Source: Marinospirillum sp035271045
GTDB taxonomy: Bacteria > Pseudomonadota > Gammaproteobacteria > Pseudomonadales > Halomonadaceae
Length of the DNA: 64,000 nucleotides
NCBI RefSeq assembly: GCF_035271045.1
Contig: NZ_DATESC010000007.1
Location: 62,001 to 126,000, forward strand
Direction: 5' to 3'
The position numbers and the translations under genes are program-made. Of the stretch, positions 33,717 to 42,554 are shown piece after piece. Under the pieces are notes generated by a model. That model did not search any database and was not told where the DNA came from. It worked only from the letters and a program-made list of their open reading frames with translations. Position 1 is the stretch's first letter. Every line of letters begins with the position of its first letter.

Positions 33717-35753
33717 ATGTTCAAAGCACTTTTAATGCCAGGCATGGCTTTTATGAATCGCTTGGTGTATTTCCAAAAGTTTACTTTAATTGCATTGTTT
33801 TTTTTGCTGCCGCTGATTGTATTAAGCGGTGTGCAAACGAAGCAGCTTTGGAATGATTTACGCCAACTACAGCATGAGCGCGATGGTTTAAGTTTACAGG
33901 CTGAATCATTAAAATTGATTGCTTTGTCTGAGCAATACCGTGATTTAGCTGCTTTGGCAGACAGTCGAGAAACGCCTGAGTTACGCCAACAATTAAGTCA
34001 AATTAGTAAGGCATGGCAGCAGCACTTTAATGAACTACAGCAGATAGCGACTCAAAAATTACCTGACATTAATCTGCAAACCGCTTTAACAGGTTTAGGG
34101 CAGCAAGCAGAGGCTTTATTTAAACCACAACAGCGTTTAGGCAGTCCAAATATGGCGTTGGTTTATTATCAGCCACTAGTTAATGACGCGTATCATTTGT
34201 TGCAAACTTTACGGCAAAGTAGCGATTTAATACGTGATTCACGGACTGAAGTGCAGTTATTGCAATTGTTATTAAATAATCAGCTGCCAAGTTTGTTAAC
34301 TAGCATTAGCCAAGGCCGTAATTATGGCAGTCAGGTTTTACTGCAAAAGTTCATGGATTCTATTAGTAGTACAGAGCTAGACAGTGCGGTCGATCAGTTA
34401 AACCGCCAAAAAGTTAGTTGGCAAGAAAGTTTAGATGGCTTGATATTTAAAGCACCTGAGTTAGCCAAAGATTTACAACCGTTAAATGATCAGATAGCTA
34501 AGGCTATTGATGATTTTCAGTTTAATTTAGAAGAAAAAGTGTTGTTTGCTTCTCGTTTTGATGGTGATTGGTCGGTTTTTTATAATCAAGGTTTAGTTGC
34601 ACAGCAAGTGGTTTTAACCGTGGGTGAAGCATTTACCTACCGCTCTGATCTTTATTTACAAGCCGCAGAAGCCGCGCAAGCTAAGCGTTTATGGACAATG
34701 GGTGTTTTGTTGTTTTTACAGGTGCTGGCGATTGGTTATCTTTATTCTTGTTTTTACGTTTCGATTCATAGCAATGTGCGTAGTTTATTGCATAGCGTAA
34801 AAATTCTAGCCGATGGTGATTTACGTGTTACACCTAAAACGATCAGTGCTGATGAAATGGGCGTGCTAACAGAAGCATTTGCTAGTATGGCAGCTAGAAT
34901 GCGTGAATTAGTTTTTACGGTTAGAAGCAGTGTTGAACAGGTCACTCAGCAAGCTAATTTGGTTGCTGTTTCAGCCAGTCAAGCGCAGCAAACTAGCCAT
35001 ACTCAGCAACAAGAAACAGAGTTGGTGGCAAGTTCAATGAATGAAATGAGTGTTACTGCCAGTGAAGTTGCCGAGCACGCCACTGACGCTGCAAGCACGA
35101 CAGCACAAGCCCGCGATCAAGCAGAGCAAGGTCAAGTCTTAGCCGGTGAAATGAGTGAGCGTATGTCACGTTTAGCCGCTTCTTTACAGGATGCAGCCAG
35201 TGCTGGTCAATCTTTAGTTGAGCGCAGTTCAAGGATTGGCAGTGCGTTAGAGGTTATTCAAGGCATTGCCGAACAAACCAATTTATTGGCCTTAAATGCA
35301 GCGATTGAAGCAGCCAGAGCTGGTGAAGCCGGGCGAGGCTTTGCGGTAGTGGCCGATGAAGTACGTTCATTAGCCAGCCGTACACAGGCTTCAACCCATG
35401 AAATTGCAGACATTATTACAGATTTGCATCAAGGTGTTGCCAGTGTTGTTGGGCACATAGAGAAAAGCCACGACAGGGCAGAAGTTACTGCTGAACAATC
35501 ACGCCAAGTTAGTAAGGCTTTAGGTTATATTTTGCAAGCAGTGCAGCAAATTGATGCAAAAAATCAGCAAATAGCCACCGCTGCTGAACAGCAGTCTGCA
35601 GTAACCGCCGAAATAGATGCAAATTTAAGCCGTATTCGTGATGGCGCTGATGAAAGCGCGCAGGGTGCTCAAGCAACGGCCAGTGCTAGCCAAGCTTTGG
35701 CTTTAACCACTGAGCAATTACAACAAGCGATTAGTGCTTTTCAAGTGGATTAA
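33717..35753 (+). CDS. Methyl-accepting chemotaxis protein
   Basis: 678-residue transmembrane chemoreceptor. The ATG at 33717 has GAGGGT upstream; the frame is open further back to 33639 but without a site. TM1 is about 24-44, a large periplasmic sensor region (about 45-335) of helical, Gln/Leu-rich type with no recognised ligand domain, TM2 about 338-362, a HAMP domain (about 364-415), and the cytoplasmic signalling coiled coil with the hairpin EQTNLLALNAAIEAARAGE, GRGFAVVADEVRSLA. No CheR-docking pentapeptide at the C-terminus. Stands alone; no che genes nearby. Its ligand cannot be predicted. Confidence 0.92.
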   Translation: MFKALLMPGMAFMNRLVYFQKFTLIALFFLLPLIVLSGVQTKQLWNDLRQLQHERDGLSLQAESLKLIALSEQYRDLAALADSRETPELRQQLSQISKAWQQHFNELQQIATQKLPDINLQTALTGLGQQAEALFKPQQRLGSPNMALVYYQPLVNDAYHLLQTLRQSSDLIRDSRTEVQLLQLLLNNQLPSLLTSISQGRNYGSQVLLQKFMDSISSTELDSAVDQLNRQKVSWQESLDGLIFKAPELAKDLQPLNDQIAKAIDDFQFNLEEKVLFASRFDGDWSVFYNQGLVAQQVVLTVGEAFTYRSDLYLQAAEAAQAKRLWTMGVLLFLQVLAIGYLYSCFYVSIHSNVRSLLHSVKILADGDLRVTPKTISADEMGVLTEAFASMAARMRELVFTVRSSVEQVTQQANLVAVSASQAQQTSHTQQQETELVASSMNEMSVTASEVAEHATDAASTTAQARDQAEQGQVLAGEMSERMSRLAASLQDAASAGQSLVERSSRIGSALEVIQGIAEQTNLLALNAAIEAARAGEAGRGFAVVADEVRSLASRTQASTHEIADIITDLHQGVASVVGHIEKSHDRAEVTAEQSRQVSKALGYILQAVQQIDAKNQQIATAAEQQSAVTAEIDANLSRIRDGADESAQGAQATASASQALALTTEQLQQAISAFQVD

Positions 35754-35904
35754 GTTTGTATTTTATCAGTATAAATGCATTATTACGCCTAGAGTATTAG
35801 TCCTTGGCGCTTGTCAGCTTCAGGGACTCCATGTATTGTCTTACCTTTAAAATTTACCCACATTATTCCTATAACATCATAATAAAATATTGAAGGAGAC
35901 AAGT

Positions 35905-36561
35905 ATGCGTCTGATTCTATTAGGAGCACCAGGTGCCGGCAAGGGTACACAAGCTCAGCACATCTGTGAAAAATTTGGTATTCCACAAATTTCTACGGGT
36001 GATATGCTGCGTGCTGCCGTTAAAGCCGGTACTGAAATGGGTTTAAAAGCGAAAGAAATTATGAACGCCGGTGGCTTAGTTTCTGATGATATTATTATTG
36101 GTCTAGTTAAAGACCGTATTAATGAACCAGATTGTGCTAAGGGGTTTTTGTTTGATGGTTTTCCACGCACCATTCCACAAGCCGATGCCATGAAAGAAGC
36201 CGGTGTTAAGTTGGATTATGTAGTAGAAATTGCCGTTGAAGATGAAGACATTGTTGAACGTATGGCGGGTCGTCGTGTTCACCCAGCGTCAGGTCGTACT
36301 TATCATTTAGTTTACAATCCACCTAAAGTGGAAGGTAAAGATGATGTGACTGGCGATGATTTAATTCAGCGTGAAGATGATAATGAAGCCACCGTGCGTC
36401 ACCGTTTAACGGTTTATCATGACCAAACAGCGCCTTTAGTTCAGTATTATCAAGCATGGGCTAAGCAAGATGCAGAACAAGCACCTACTTATGCTCAAGT
36501 TAAAGGCATGGGCAGTGTTGATGATATTCGTCAGCAAATTTTTACTGTATTAGGCGCTTAA
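35905..36561 (+). CDS. adk: Adenylate kinase
   Basis: Interconverts AMP, ADP and ATP; 218 residues, long bacterial type. P-loop GAPGAGKGTQ (7-16), AMP-site segment STGDMLR, GFPRT, and a LID domain (about 123-160) with RRVHPASGRTYHLVYNPPK. The LID lacks the four zinc cysteines, as in other Gram-negative enzymes. The ATG at 35905 has AAGGAG eight bases before; an in-frame TTG at 35890 is rejected. tsaB starts five bases after the stop, and the block continues to rsmJ. Confidence 0.97.
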   Translation: MRLILLGAPGAGKGTQAQHICEKFGIPQISTGDMLRAAVKAGTEMGLKAKEIMNAGGLVSDDIIIGLVKDRINEPDCAKGFLFDGFPRTIPQADAMKEAGVKLDYVVEIAVEDEDIVERMAGRRVHPASGRTYHLVYNPPKVEGKDDVTGDDLIQREDDNEATVRHRLTVYHDQTAPLVQYYQAWAKQDAEQAPTYAQVKGMGSVDDIRQQIFTVLGA

Positions 36562-36566
36562 TCTTA

Positions 36567-37280
36567 ATGACTTGCATACTGGCTTTAGATACGTCAACCG
36601 AAGCAGGATCGGTTGCCATTTGGCAAGATGGTGAAGTGCTGGAAGATTTTCAGCTGCTGCCTCGTCAGCAAGCCCAAGCTTTGTTACCACAAATTAAAGG
36701 TTTGTTGAATAAAGCCGGTATCGAGTTAAGCCAAGTTGATGCGCTAGCTTTTGGGCGTGGACCGGGTTCTTTTACGGGGTTGCGTATTGCCGCTGCCAGT
36801 ATTCAAGGTTTAGCTTTAGCCTTGGATCGCCCCGTAATTCCTGTGTCTACACTCGAAGCAATGGCTTGGTCTGCTATCAATTGTACCCATACTAATCAGC
36901 CGCCGGTTAGCAAAGTACTAACCCTGTTAGATGCGCGTATGGACGAAGTGTATTGGTGCGCTTGGCAGGCTGAACAAGGTTGGCCCGTGGCTTTAATGGC
37001 AGAGCAATTAAATGCCCCTGAAGCCGTCAGCTTACCTGCAATCTATGCTATGGCTGATAGCACAATGGCTGACTGGGCTTTGATTGGTTCTGGTGCTTGC
37101 TATGCTGATCGGTTAGCGGCTGCGGTTACCACTAGATTAAGCCAGCAACGGCCTGATATTTTGCCTTCAGCAAAAGCAATCGTGCATTTAGCTCACAAGG
37201 CTTGGCAGCAAAATGCGTTATTAGATGCAGCAGACGCTGTGCCTATTTATTTGCGTGATAATGTGACTCACGGCAGTTAA
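36567..37280 (+). CDS. tsaB: tRNA threonylcarbamoyladenosine biosynthesis protein TsaB
   Basis: 237-residue partner of TsaD and TsaE in t6A37 formation; ASKHA-fold pseudo-enzyme. N-terminal LALDTSTEAGSVAIW, and the FGRGPGSFTGLRIAAASIQGLALALD region (about 62-87) are typical, followed by VPVSTLEAMAW. Family length about 230. It starts five bases after adk, matching the adk-tsaB order known from pseudomonads. Confidence 0.95.
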   Translation: MTCILALDTSTEAGSVAIWQDGEVLEDFQLLPRQQAQALLPQIKGLLNKAGIELSQVDALAFGRGPGSFTGLRIAAASIQGLALALDRPVIPVSTLEAMAWSAINCTHTNQPPVSKVLTLLDARMDEVYWCAWQAEQGWPVALMAEQLNAPEAVSLPAIYAMADSTMADWALIGSGACYADRLAAAVTTRLSQQRPDILPSAKAIVHLAHKAWQQNALLDAADAVPIYLRDNVTHGS

Positions 37281-37294
37281 TGGCTAACTAATTT

Positions 37295-37582
37295 ATGCAC
37301 ATTCAGGGTCCTTTACTTACGCATTTGCCTTTGGCGACTAAGCGACGTAATCGCAAGCCTAATGCTATTAATGATGAACAAGAGCAACGCAACACTTCTA
37401 CTCATCAAAGTCCCCTTTCTCGTTTAGAGCCCGTATTAGACACTGAATACATTGCTGCAGGCGAAGCCTTTAATTTTAATGAAGGAGCGCTTTCTGCTGC
37501 TGCACGTAAAGCGTTAAGGGGTTATTGGGCGGTGGCGCAGCAAGGACGTTTTGAATGGCAGCGCATTGATATTTATGTGTAA
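37295..37582 (+). CDS. Small conserved protein of unknown function
   Basis: 95-residue protein between tsaB and rsmJ. The N-terminal 45 residues are basic and low in complexity (KRRNRKPNAIN, EQEQRNTST), probably disordered. The C-terminal half is the conserved-looking part: EYIAAGEAFNFNEGALSAAARKALRGYWAVAQQGRFEWQRIDIYV region, ending the protein. No signal peptide or membrane segment. A gene of similar size and position occurs after yeaZ/tsaB in pseudomonads, as far as I recall. Start codon assignment is reasonable but lacks a strong ribosome site. Confidence 0.65.
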   Translation: MHIQGPLLTHLPLATKRRNRKPNAINDEQEQRNTSTHQSPLSRLEPVLDTEYIAAGEAFNFNEGALSAAARKALRGYWAVAQQGRFEWQRIDIYV

Positions 37583-37620
37583 CGAAATCAATGGATCATA
37601 AAACGAATGAATAAAGTACC

Positions 37621-38382
37621 GTGCTAGTATCTTCTGAACAGTTTCCCTTAGCCAACTATTGGAGTGAACAGCTTAATTTGCCTTTGGCAGCGGCTGCGCC
37701 TTCGATGGGGCTTTATCTTGTCTATGATGACCAAGGTTTGGGGTTGGCTCATGCTGACTTACCCAGCACTCATCCTGTTCGGGTTGATTTTTCTGCAGGT
37801 GCTATGGCGCATCGTTTACAGCAAGGCGGTGGTCGTGGGCAGGCTTTAGCCAAGGCTTGTGGATTAAAACCGGGTGTTTCACCACGCATTTTAGATGCAA
37901 CTTTGGGCTTGGCAACCGATGCCGTGGTCTTGGCTTCTTTGAATTGCCAAGTGCTGGGTATTGAACGTCATCCTTGGGTCGCGGCTTTGGTACAAGATGC
38001 TTTGCGGCGGGTTGCTGATGACAAAAGCCTATCATGGTTACAGGCACGCTTTAAGCTATTAGCTGGTGATTCGACACAGGCTATGGCAGCCTTGGCTTTA
38101 AAAGCGGATTTTGAACCACAGGTTGTTTATTTAGATCCTATGTTTCCCAGCGGTGAAAAAAATGCGGCGGTTAAAAAGCAAATGCAGTTTTTTCGTGATT
38201 TAGTGGGGAAAGATTTAGATGCGGGTTTATTGTTAGCGCAAGCTTTAGATTTAGCCAGTCATCGTGTTGTGGTTAAACGTCCACGAAAAGCTCCAGAATT
38301 AGCCGGTAAAAAACCGACTTTTAGTTTAGTGGGTAAAGCGAATCGCTTTGATATTTATGCCTTGCGCTCCTTGCAAGGCTAA
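37621..38382 (+). CDS. rsmJ: 16S rRNA (guanine1516-N2)-methyltransferase RsmJ
   Basis: 253-residue class-I SAM methyltransferase that methylates G1516 in 16S rRNA. The SAM loop ILDATLGLATDAVVLA (about 97-112), the acidic strand with VLGIERH, and the RsmJ-specific YLDPMFPSGEKNAAVKKQMQ segment (about 176-195) are visible. The start is GTG at 37621; upstream frames are blocked by a stop, and a clear ribosome site is lacking. Last gene of the adk block. Confidence 0.92.
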   Translation: MLVSSEQFPLANYWSEQLNLPLAAAAPSMGLYLVYDDQGLGLAHADLPSTHPVRVDFSAGAMAHRLQQGGGRGQALAKACGLKPGVSPRILDATLGLATDAVVLASLNCQVLGIERHPWVAALVQDALRRVADDKSLSWLQARFKLLAGDSTQAMAALALKADFEPQVVYLDPMFPSGEKNAAVKKQMQFFRDLVGKDLDAGLLLAQALDLASHRVVVKRPRKAPELAGKKPTFSLVGKANRFDIYALRSLQG

Positions 38383-38404
38383 TTTTTTCATCATAATGAT
38401 TTAA

Positions 38405-39034
38405 TTAACGGCGACGGTTGTTTTTAAGTTTACCTATTAACGGTTTGGTTTTAGGTTTTTCTTCAGGTGCGTTTATCTGGCAGTAAATATCCAGCAGTAG
38501 GTCGGGTAATTGTTTTGCTAGTTGCCCCATTAGTTGCGGGTCTTCTTCTATTTCAATGAATTCTTCTTCGTCAGCAAACAGTCCTGATAAAGCCATAATG
38601 GGAATTAATAACTCAGCAATGGCGTGTTCATTAGTCGCAAACCAAGTGTCTTCTTGCTCAAAAACAGCCTGCATAAAACCTGCACACCAGTCGGTTATTT
38701 CGTCTTCATCATCTTCGGTTTCCATTTCCAAATCAAAAGGCAGCTCAATACCGCCACCTTGGTAAAAACCTTGGCGTGCTGTTTTAGCCGCTAGCGTAAG
38801 AAGGTTGTTTAGTTGTTCGCCTTCGGCACCGATAACGGGTTTGCTTATGAGCTTTTTTAGCCAGTCAGTTGCATTAAATTCAGCAGGCTGCAATGCCTGT
38901 GCAGTAACGTAGCCCAGCGTAACAAATAAATCAGCATCTTCTTCTTCGCTATAAAAAAATTCTAGCAATTCATCGAGTTGCTCTAACTGATCGTCATTGA
39001 GTAACATTTGGGGTAGTTCATTATCTTGATTCAT
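38405..39034 (-). CDS. YecA/YgfB family (UPF0149) protein
   Basis: 209-residue acidic, helical cytosolic protein of unknown function. It shows the YecA/UPF0149 arrangement: LDELLEFFYSEEEDADLFVTLGYVTAQALQP, PVIGAEG, then WCAGFMQAV (about 124-132) and a C-terminal basic tail KPLIGKLKNNRRR. No SEC-C zinc motif is present at the C-terminus. Divergent from the SprT-like gene with only 21 bases between start codons, so the promoters must overlap or lie within the genes. Confidence 0.82.
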   Translation of the reverse strand: MNQDNELPQMLLNDDQLEQLDELLEFFYSEEEDADLFVTLGYVTAQALQPAEFNATDWLKKLISKPVIGAEGEQLNNLLTLAAKTARQGFYQGGGIELPFDLEMETEDDEDEITDWCAGFMQAVFEQEDTWFATNEHAIAELLIPIMALSGLFADEEEFIEIEEDPQLMGQLAKQLPDLLLDIYCQINAPEEKPKTKPLIGKLKNNRRR

Positions 39035-39055
39035 TACTGCCTCTAAGGATTAAGT

Positions 39056-39595
39056 GTGCAAACATCGTTCAATTTATCGCTACAAAGCGACTTGGGTTTA
39101 GAATTACGCGCTAATGTATTGAGCTGTTATGCCCTTGCTGAACAATACTACCTTAAATCTTTCCAAAGACCGGAAGTTCTTCTTAATCTTCGCGGTCGTA
39201 GTGCGGGCATTGCTGAATTACAAAAAAATCGGTTGCGTTTTAATGCGGTGTTATTGCAAGAAAATAAAGACACTTTTTTAAAAGAAGTCGTACCGCATGA
39301 AGTCGCGCATTTATTAGCTTGGGCGCTTTATGGCCGTGGTATTAGACCGCATGGTATTGAATGGCAACAAATTATGCAGCAAGTCTTTCAATTAACACCG
39401 TCAAGAACGCATCGCTTTGATGTCAAGCGCTCTGCCAAAATGAATTATGTTTATACCTGTGCTTGTGAAGGAAAAAAGCACACTTTGACCCTAAAAAGAC
39501 ACAACTGGATAATGGGTGGACGGCGTTATATTTGCTTGCATTGTAAAAGCCATTTGTACTTTTTAACGCTAGATACAAGCCTATCTAAAGTATGA
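39056..39595 (+). CDS. SprT-like zinc metalloprotein
   Basis: 179 residues. It has the SprT domain: HEVAH at 81-85 (zinc gluzincin motif), a third histidine in RPHGIEWQQIM (about 104-114), and a C-terminal zinc ribbon made by CACE and ICLHC. Bacterial SprT is a putative protease related to eukaryotic Spartan; its substrate is unknown. The start is GTG at 39056, with AAGGAT upstream. Confidence 0.88.
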   Translation: MQTSFNLSLQSDLGLELRANVLSCYALAEQYYLKSFQRPEVLLNLRGRSAGIAELQKNRLRFNAVLLQENKDTFLKEVVPHEVAHLLAWALYGRGIRPHGIEWQQIMQQVFQLTPSRTHRFDVKRSAKMNYVYTCACEGKKHTLTLKRHNWIMGGRRYICLHCKSHLYFLTLDTSLSKV

Positions 39596-39744
39596 CTGAC
39601 AAGTATTGGTTTTTATCTTGTTGATTTTAAAGGGTTTTTTATTGCTACCAAGGTCTAATGTTATTGGGTGGTATTAGCAATGTATAACTTAGCACAGTAA
39701 CTCACGATAAAAATAAATTCACCTAGGCACAGGGGCAGAGTCTG

Positions 39745-41694
39745 ATGACCGAACAACAAAAAGTCTATCCAGTAACACCGGAACTAGCAGCAAACGCATG
39801 GATTAATAAAGAACAATATGCTGTTATGTACAAGGAATCCATTGAAAGTCCAGATACTTTTTGGGGGGAGCAAGGAAAGCGTATAGATTGGATTAAACCT
39901 TACACTAAAGTTAAAAATACTAGTTTTGATTCTCATAATGTTGATATTCGTTGGTACGAAGATGGCACTCTGAATGCTTCTTATAACTGCCTTGATCGCC
40001 ACCTTGAAAAAAGAGGCGACCAAGTGGCTATTATTTGGGAAGGTGATAGCCCGAATGAAGATAAAAAAATCACTTACCGTGAGCTTTATCACGAAGTTTG
40101 CCGTTTTGCGAATGGCTTAAAAAAGCTAGGCGTTAAAAAAGGTGAAGTTGTTACACTTTATATGCCAATGGTACCTGAAGCCGCGATTGCTATGCTGGCT
40201 TGTGCGCGTATTGGTGCAGTTCACTCGGTTATTTTTGGTGGTTTCTCGCCTGATGCCATTGCCAGCCGTGTGGTTGAGTCGGCTTCTCGTGTTGTTATTA
40301 CTTCAGACGAAGGCTTTCGTGGCGGCAAGCACGTTCCATTAAAAGAGAACGTTGATGAAGGTTTGACCAATCCTAATGTAAAAACGGTAGAGCACGTTGT
40401 TGTCCTAAAGCGTACGGGCGGTCATGTTGATTGGCATGAAGGTCGTGATGTTTGGTGGCATGATTTAGTGGCTGATTGTGCCGATGAGTGCCCTATTGAA
40501 GAAATGAACGCTGAAGATCCTTTATTTATTCTATTCACATCGGGTTCAACAGGCGCACCTAAAGGCTTGAAGCATACCACCGGTGGCTATATGGTTTATG
40601 CAGCCATGACTCACCAGTATATTTTTGACTATAAACCTGGTGAAGTTTACTGGTGTACTGCTGATGTTGGCTGGATTACTGGTCACACTTATATCGTTTA
40701 TGGCCCGCTTGCCAATGGCGGTACTACGTTAATGTTTGAAGGTGTACCTAGCTATCCAGATTACGGCCGTTTTGGTCAGGTTTGTGATAAGCATCAGGTT
40801 AATATTTTTTATACTGCACCCACTGCTGTACGCGCATTAATGGCGCAGGGTGATAGCGTAATGGATAGTTCAACACGTAGCAGTATTCGCTTGTTAGCGT
40901 CGGTGGGCGAGCCCATTAATCCCGAGGCTTGGGAGTGGTACTACCGTATTATGGGTAATAGTAACTGCCCGATTATTGATACTTGGTGGCAGACAGAAAC
41001 GGGCGGTATTTTGATTGCACCATTAGCCGGTGTCACCGATCTTAAACCGGGTTCAGCATCAATTCCTTTCTTTGGCGTACAACCTGCTTTGGTTGATGCT
41101 GAAGGTAAGATTTTAGAAGGTGCAACTGAAGGTAATTTGGTTATTATTAACTCTTGGCCGGGGCAGGGTCGTTCTATCTGGGGCGATCACGAGCGCTTTG
41201 TGCAAACCTACTTTACTACTTATCAAGGTATGTATTTTACAGGTGATGGCTGCCGTCGTGATGCCGATGGTATGTATTGGATTACGGGTCGTGTTGATGA
41301 TGTTATCAATGTTTCTGGTCACCGTATGGGTACAGCTGAAGTTGAATCTGCGATGGTTGCTCACCCTGCTGTTGCTGAAGCAGCGGTTGTTGGTTATCCA
41401 CACGATCTTAAAGGTCAGGGTATTTATGTTTATGTCACCCTAAATGAGGGGATTGAAGCCAGTGATGACCTGAAAAAAGAATTGATTAAGTGGGTACGTA
41501 AAGAAATAGGCCCGATTGCTTCACCAGACTTAATTCAATTCTCAGCGGGTTTACCAAAAACACGTTCGGGTAAAATTATGCGTCGTATTTTGCGTAAAAT
41601 TGCTGCTAACGAAACGGATGGTTTAGGCGATACCAGTACGCTAGCTGATCCATCTGTCGTTGATGATTTAATTGAAAACCGTTTAGCTAAATAA
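39745..41694 (+). CDS. acs: Acetyl-CoA synthetase
   Basis: AMP-forming acetate-CoA ligase for scavenging acetate. 649 residues, family length 652. AMP-binding P-loop LFTSGSTGAPKG (about 261-272), the IDTWWQTETGG core motif (about 411-421), TGDGCRRDADGMYWITGRVDDVINVSGHRMGT hinge region, and the acetylation-target lysine K610 in PKTRSGKIMRR, where Pat-type acetylases inactivate the enzyme. A 149-base leader precedes it, presumably the target for CrbR. A terminator follows, then crbR. Confidence 0.97.
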   Translation: MTEQQKVYPVTPELAANAWINKEQYAVMYKESIESPDTFWGEQGKRIDWIKPYTKVKNTSFDSHNVDIRWYEDGTLNASYNCLDRHLEKRGDQVAIIWEGDSPNEDKKITYRELYHEVCRFANGLKKLGVKKGEVVTLYMPMVPEAAIAMLACARIGAVHSVIFGGFSPDAIASRVVESASRVVITSDEGFRGGKHVPLKENVDEGLTNPNVKTVEHVVVLKRTGGHVDWHEGRDVWWHDLVADCADECPIEEMNAEDPLFILFTSGSTGAPKGLKHTTGGYMVYAAMTHQYIFDYKPGEVYWCTADVGWITGHTYIVYGPLANGGTTLMFEGVPSYPDYGRFGQVCDKHQVNIFYTAPTAVRALMAQGDSVMDSSTRSSIRLLASVGEPINPEAWEWYYRIMGNSNCPIIDTWWQTETGGILIAPLAGVTDLKPGSASIPFFGVQPALVDAEGKILEGATEGNLVIINSWPGQGRSIWGDHERFVQTYFTTYQGMYFTGDGCRRDADGMYWITGRVDDVINVSGHRMGTAEVESAMVAHPAVAEAAVVGYPHDLKGQGIYVYVTLNEGIEASDDLKKELIKWVRKEIGPIASPDLIQFSAGLPKTRSGKIMRRILRKIAANETDGLGDTSTLADPSVVDDLIENRLAK

Positions 41695-41730
41695 TGATTA
41701 ATCATTAAGAAATAATTAGGCATGACTTTT

Positions 41731-41754
41731 ACCTCGCTTAGGCGGGGTTTTTTT
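41731..41754 (+). terminator. Terminator after acs
   Basis: ACCTCGC / GCGGGGT stem with one G-T pair, a 4-base loop and six to seven Ts. Confidence 0.82.
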
Positions 41755-41853
41755 ATGATATAACATAAAGCTAAGTTCGATTGCTTCTTGATTATTCAAG
41801 GTAGGAATATAATAATGCCAAAGGTTTTTTACTGCTGAACGGGAGGTTAGTGA

Positions 41854-42516
41854 ATGGCTTTACGCCAAAAAATCATTGTTGCGGACGATCATCCTTTATT
41901 TCGTGCCGCTTTACAGCAAGCAGTTCGTCAGGCTTTGAGTGACGCTGAGATTGTTGAGGCCGATACGCTTGAAGCGGTTCATCATGCCGTTGCAGAGCAT
42001 CCTGATGCTGATTTAATCCTGTTAGATTTGCATATGCCTGGAGCGCATGGCTTTTCTGGCTTAGTATTTTTACGTGGGGTTAATCCGGGTATTCCAGTGG
42101 TGGTTGTTTCTGGAAGTGAAGAAAATAGCGTTATTCGTCGTGCAATCGACTATGGCGCTTCAGGTTTTATTCCTAAATCTTCATCTTTAGATACCATTGC
42201 AGCAGCGATACGCCAAGTCATTGAAGGTGAAGTTTGGATTCCACCTGAAATGATCGGTCACATGGATGAAATTAGCGAAGAAGAGGCGCGTTTTGCCGAT
42301 GCCTTATCCTCACTAACACCCCAGCAGTTTCGCGTTTTAAATATGCTCACCGAAGGTTTGTTAAATAAACAAATCGCTTATGAGTTAGATGTTTCTGAAG
42401 CAACCATTAAAGCACACGTTACGGCCATTTTGCGTAAGTTGGGCGTGCATTCACGCACACAAGCCGTTATAGCTGCTAAGCGTTTAGACGTTGAGGCACC
42501 TAGAGTAACGAATTAA
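41854..42516 (+). CDS. crbR: LuxR-type response regulator, CrbR-like
   Basis: 220-residue NarL/LuxR-family regulator. Receiver (about 5-122) with D11/D12, phospho-acceptor D58 in LLDLHMPG, and K113 in GFIPKSSS. HTH domain (about 150-212) with LTPQQFRVLNMLTEGLLNKQIAYELDVSEATIKAHV. In Vibrio and Pseudomonas the CrbS-CrbR pair activates acs. Gene order acs-crbR next to a CrbS-like kinase supports this identification. GGGAGG upstream of the ATG. It is convergent with the CrbS gene; the 38-base gap has no clear terminator. Confidence 0.88.
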   Translation: MALRQKIIVADDHPLFRAALQQAVRQALSDAEIVEADTLEAVHHAVAEHPDADLILLDLHMPGAHGFSGLVFLRGVNPGIPVVVVSGSEENSVIRRAIDYGASGFIPKSSSLDTIAAAIRQVIEGEVWIPPEMIGHMDEISEEEARFADALSSLTPQQFRVLNMLTEGLLNKQIAYELDVSEATIKAHVTAILRKLGVHSRTQAVIAAKRLDVEAPRVTN

Positions 42517-42554
42517 CGTTGCTTTTAATGTTGTTTTACCTTTCTTGCTTTATT

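Noticed and set aside
35799..35828. Imperfect hairpin AGTCC...GGACT before adk
   Set aside because: Short stem with several mismatches and no T-run; not enough to call a terminator or riboswitch.
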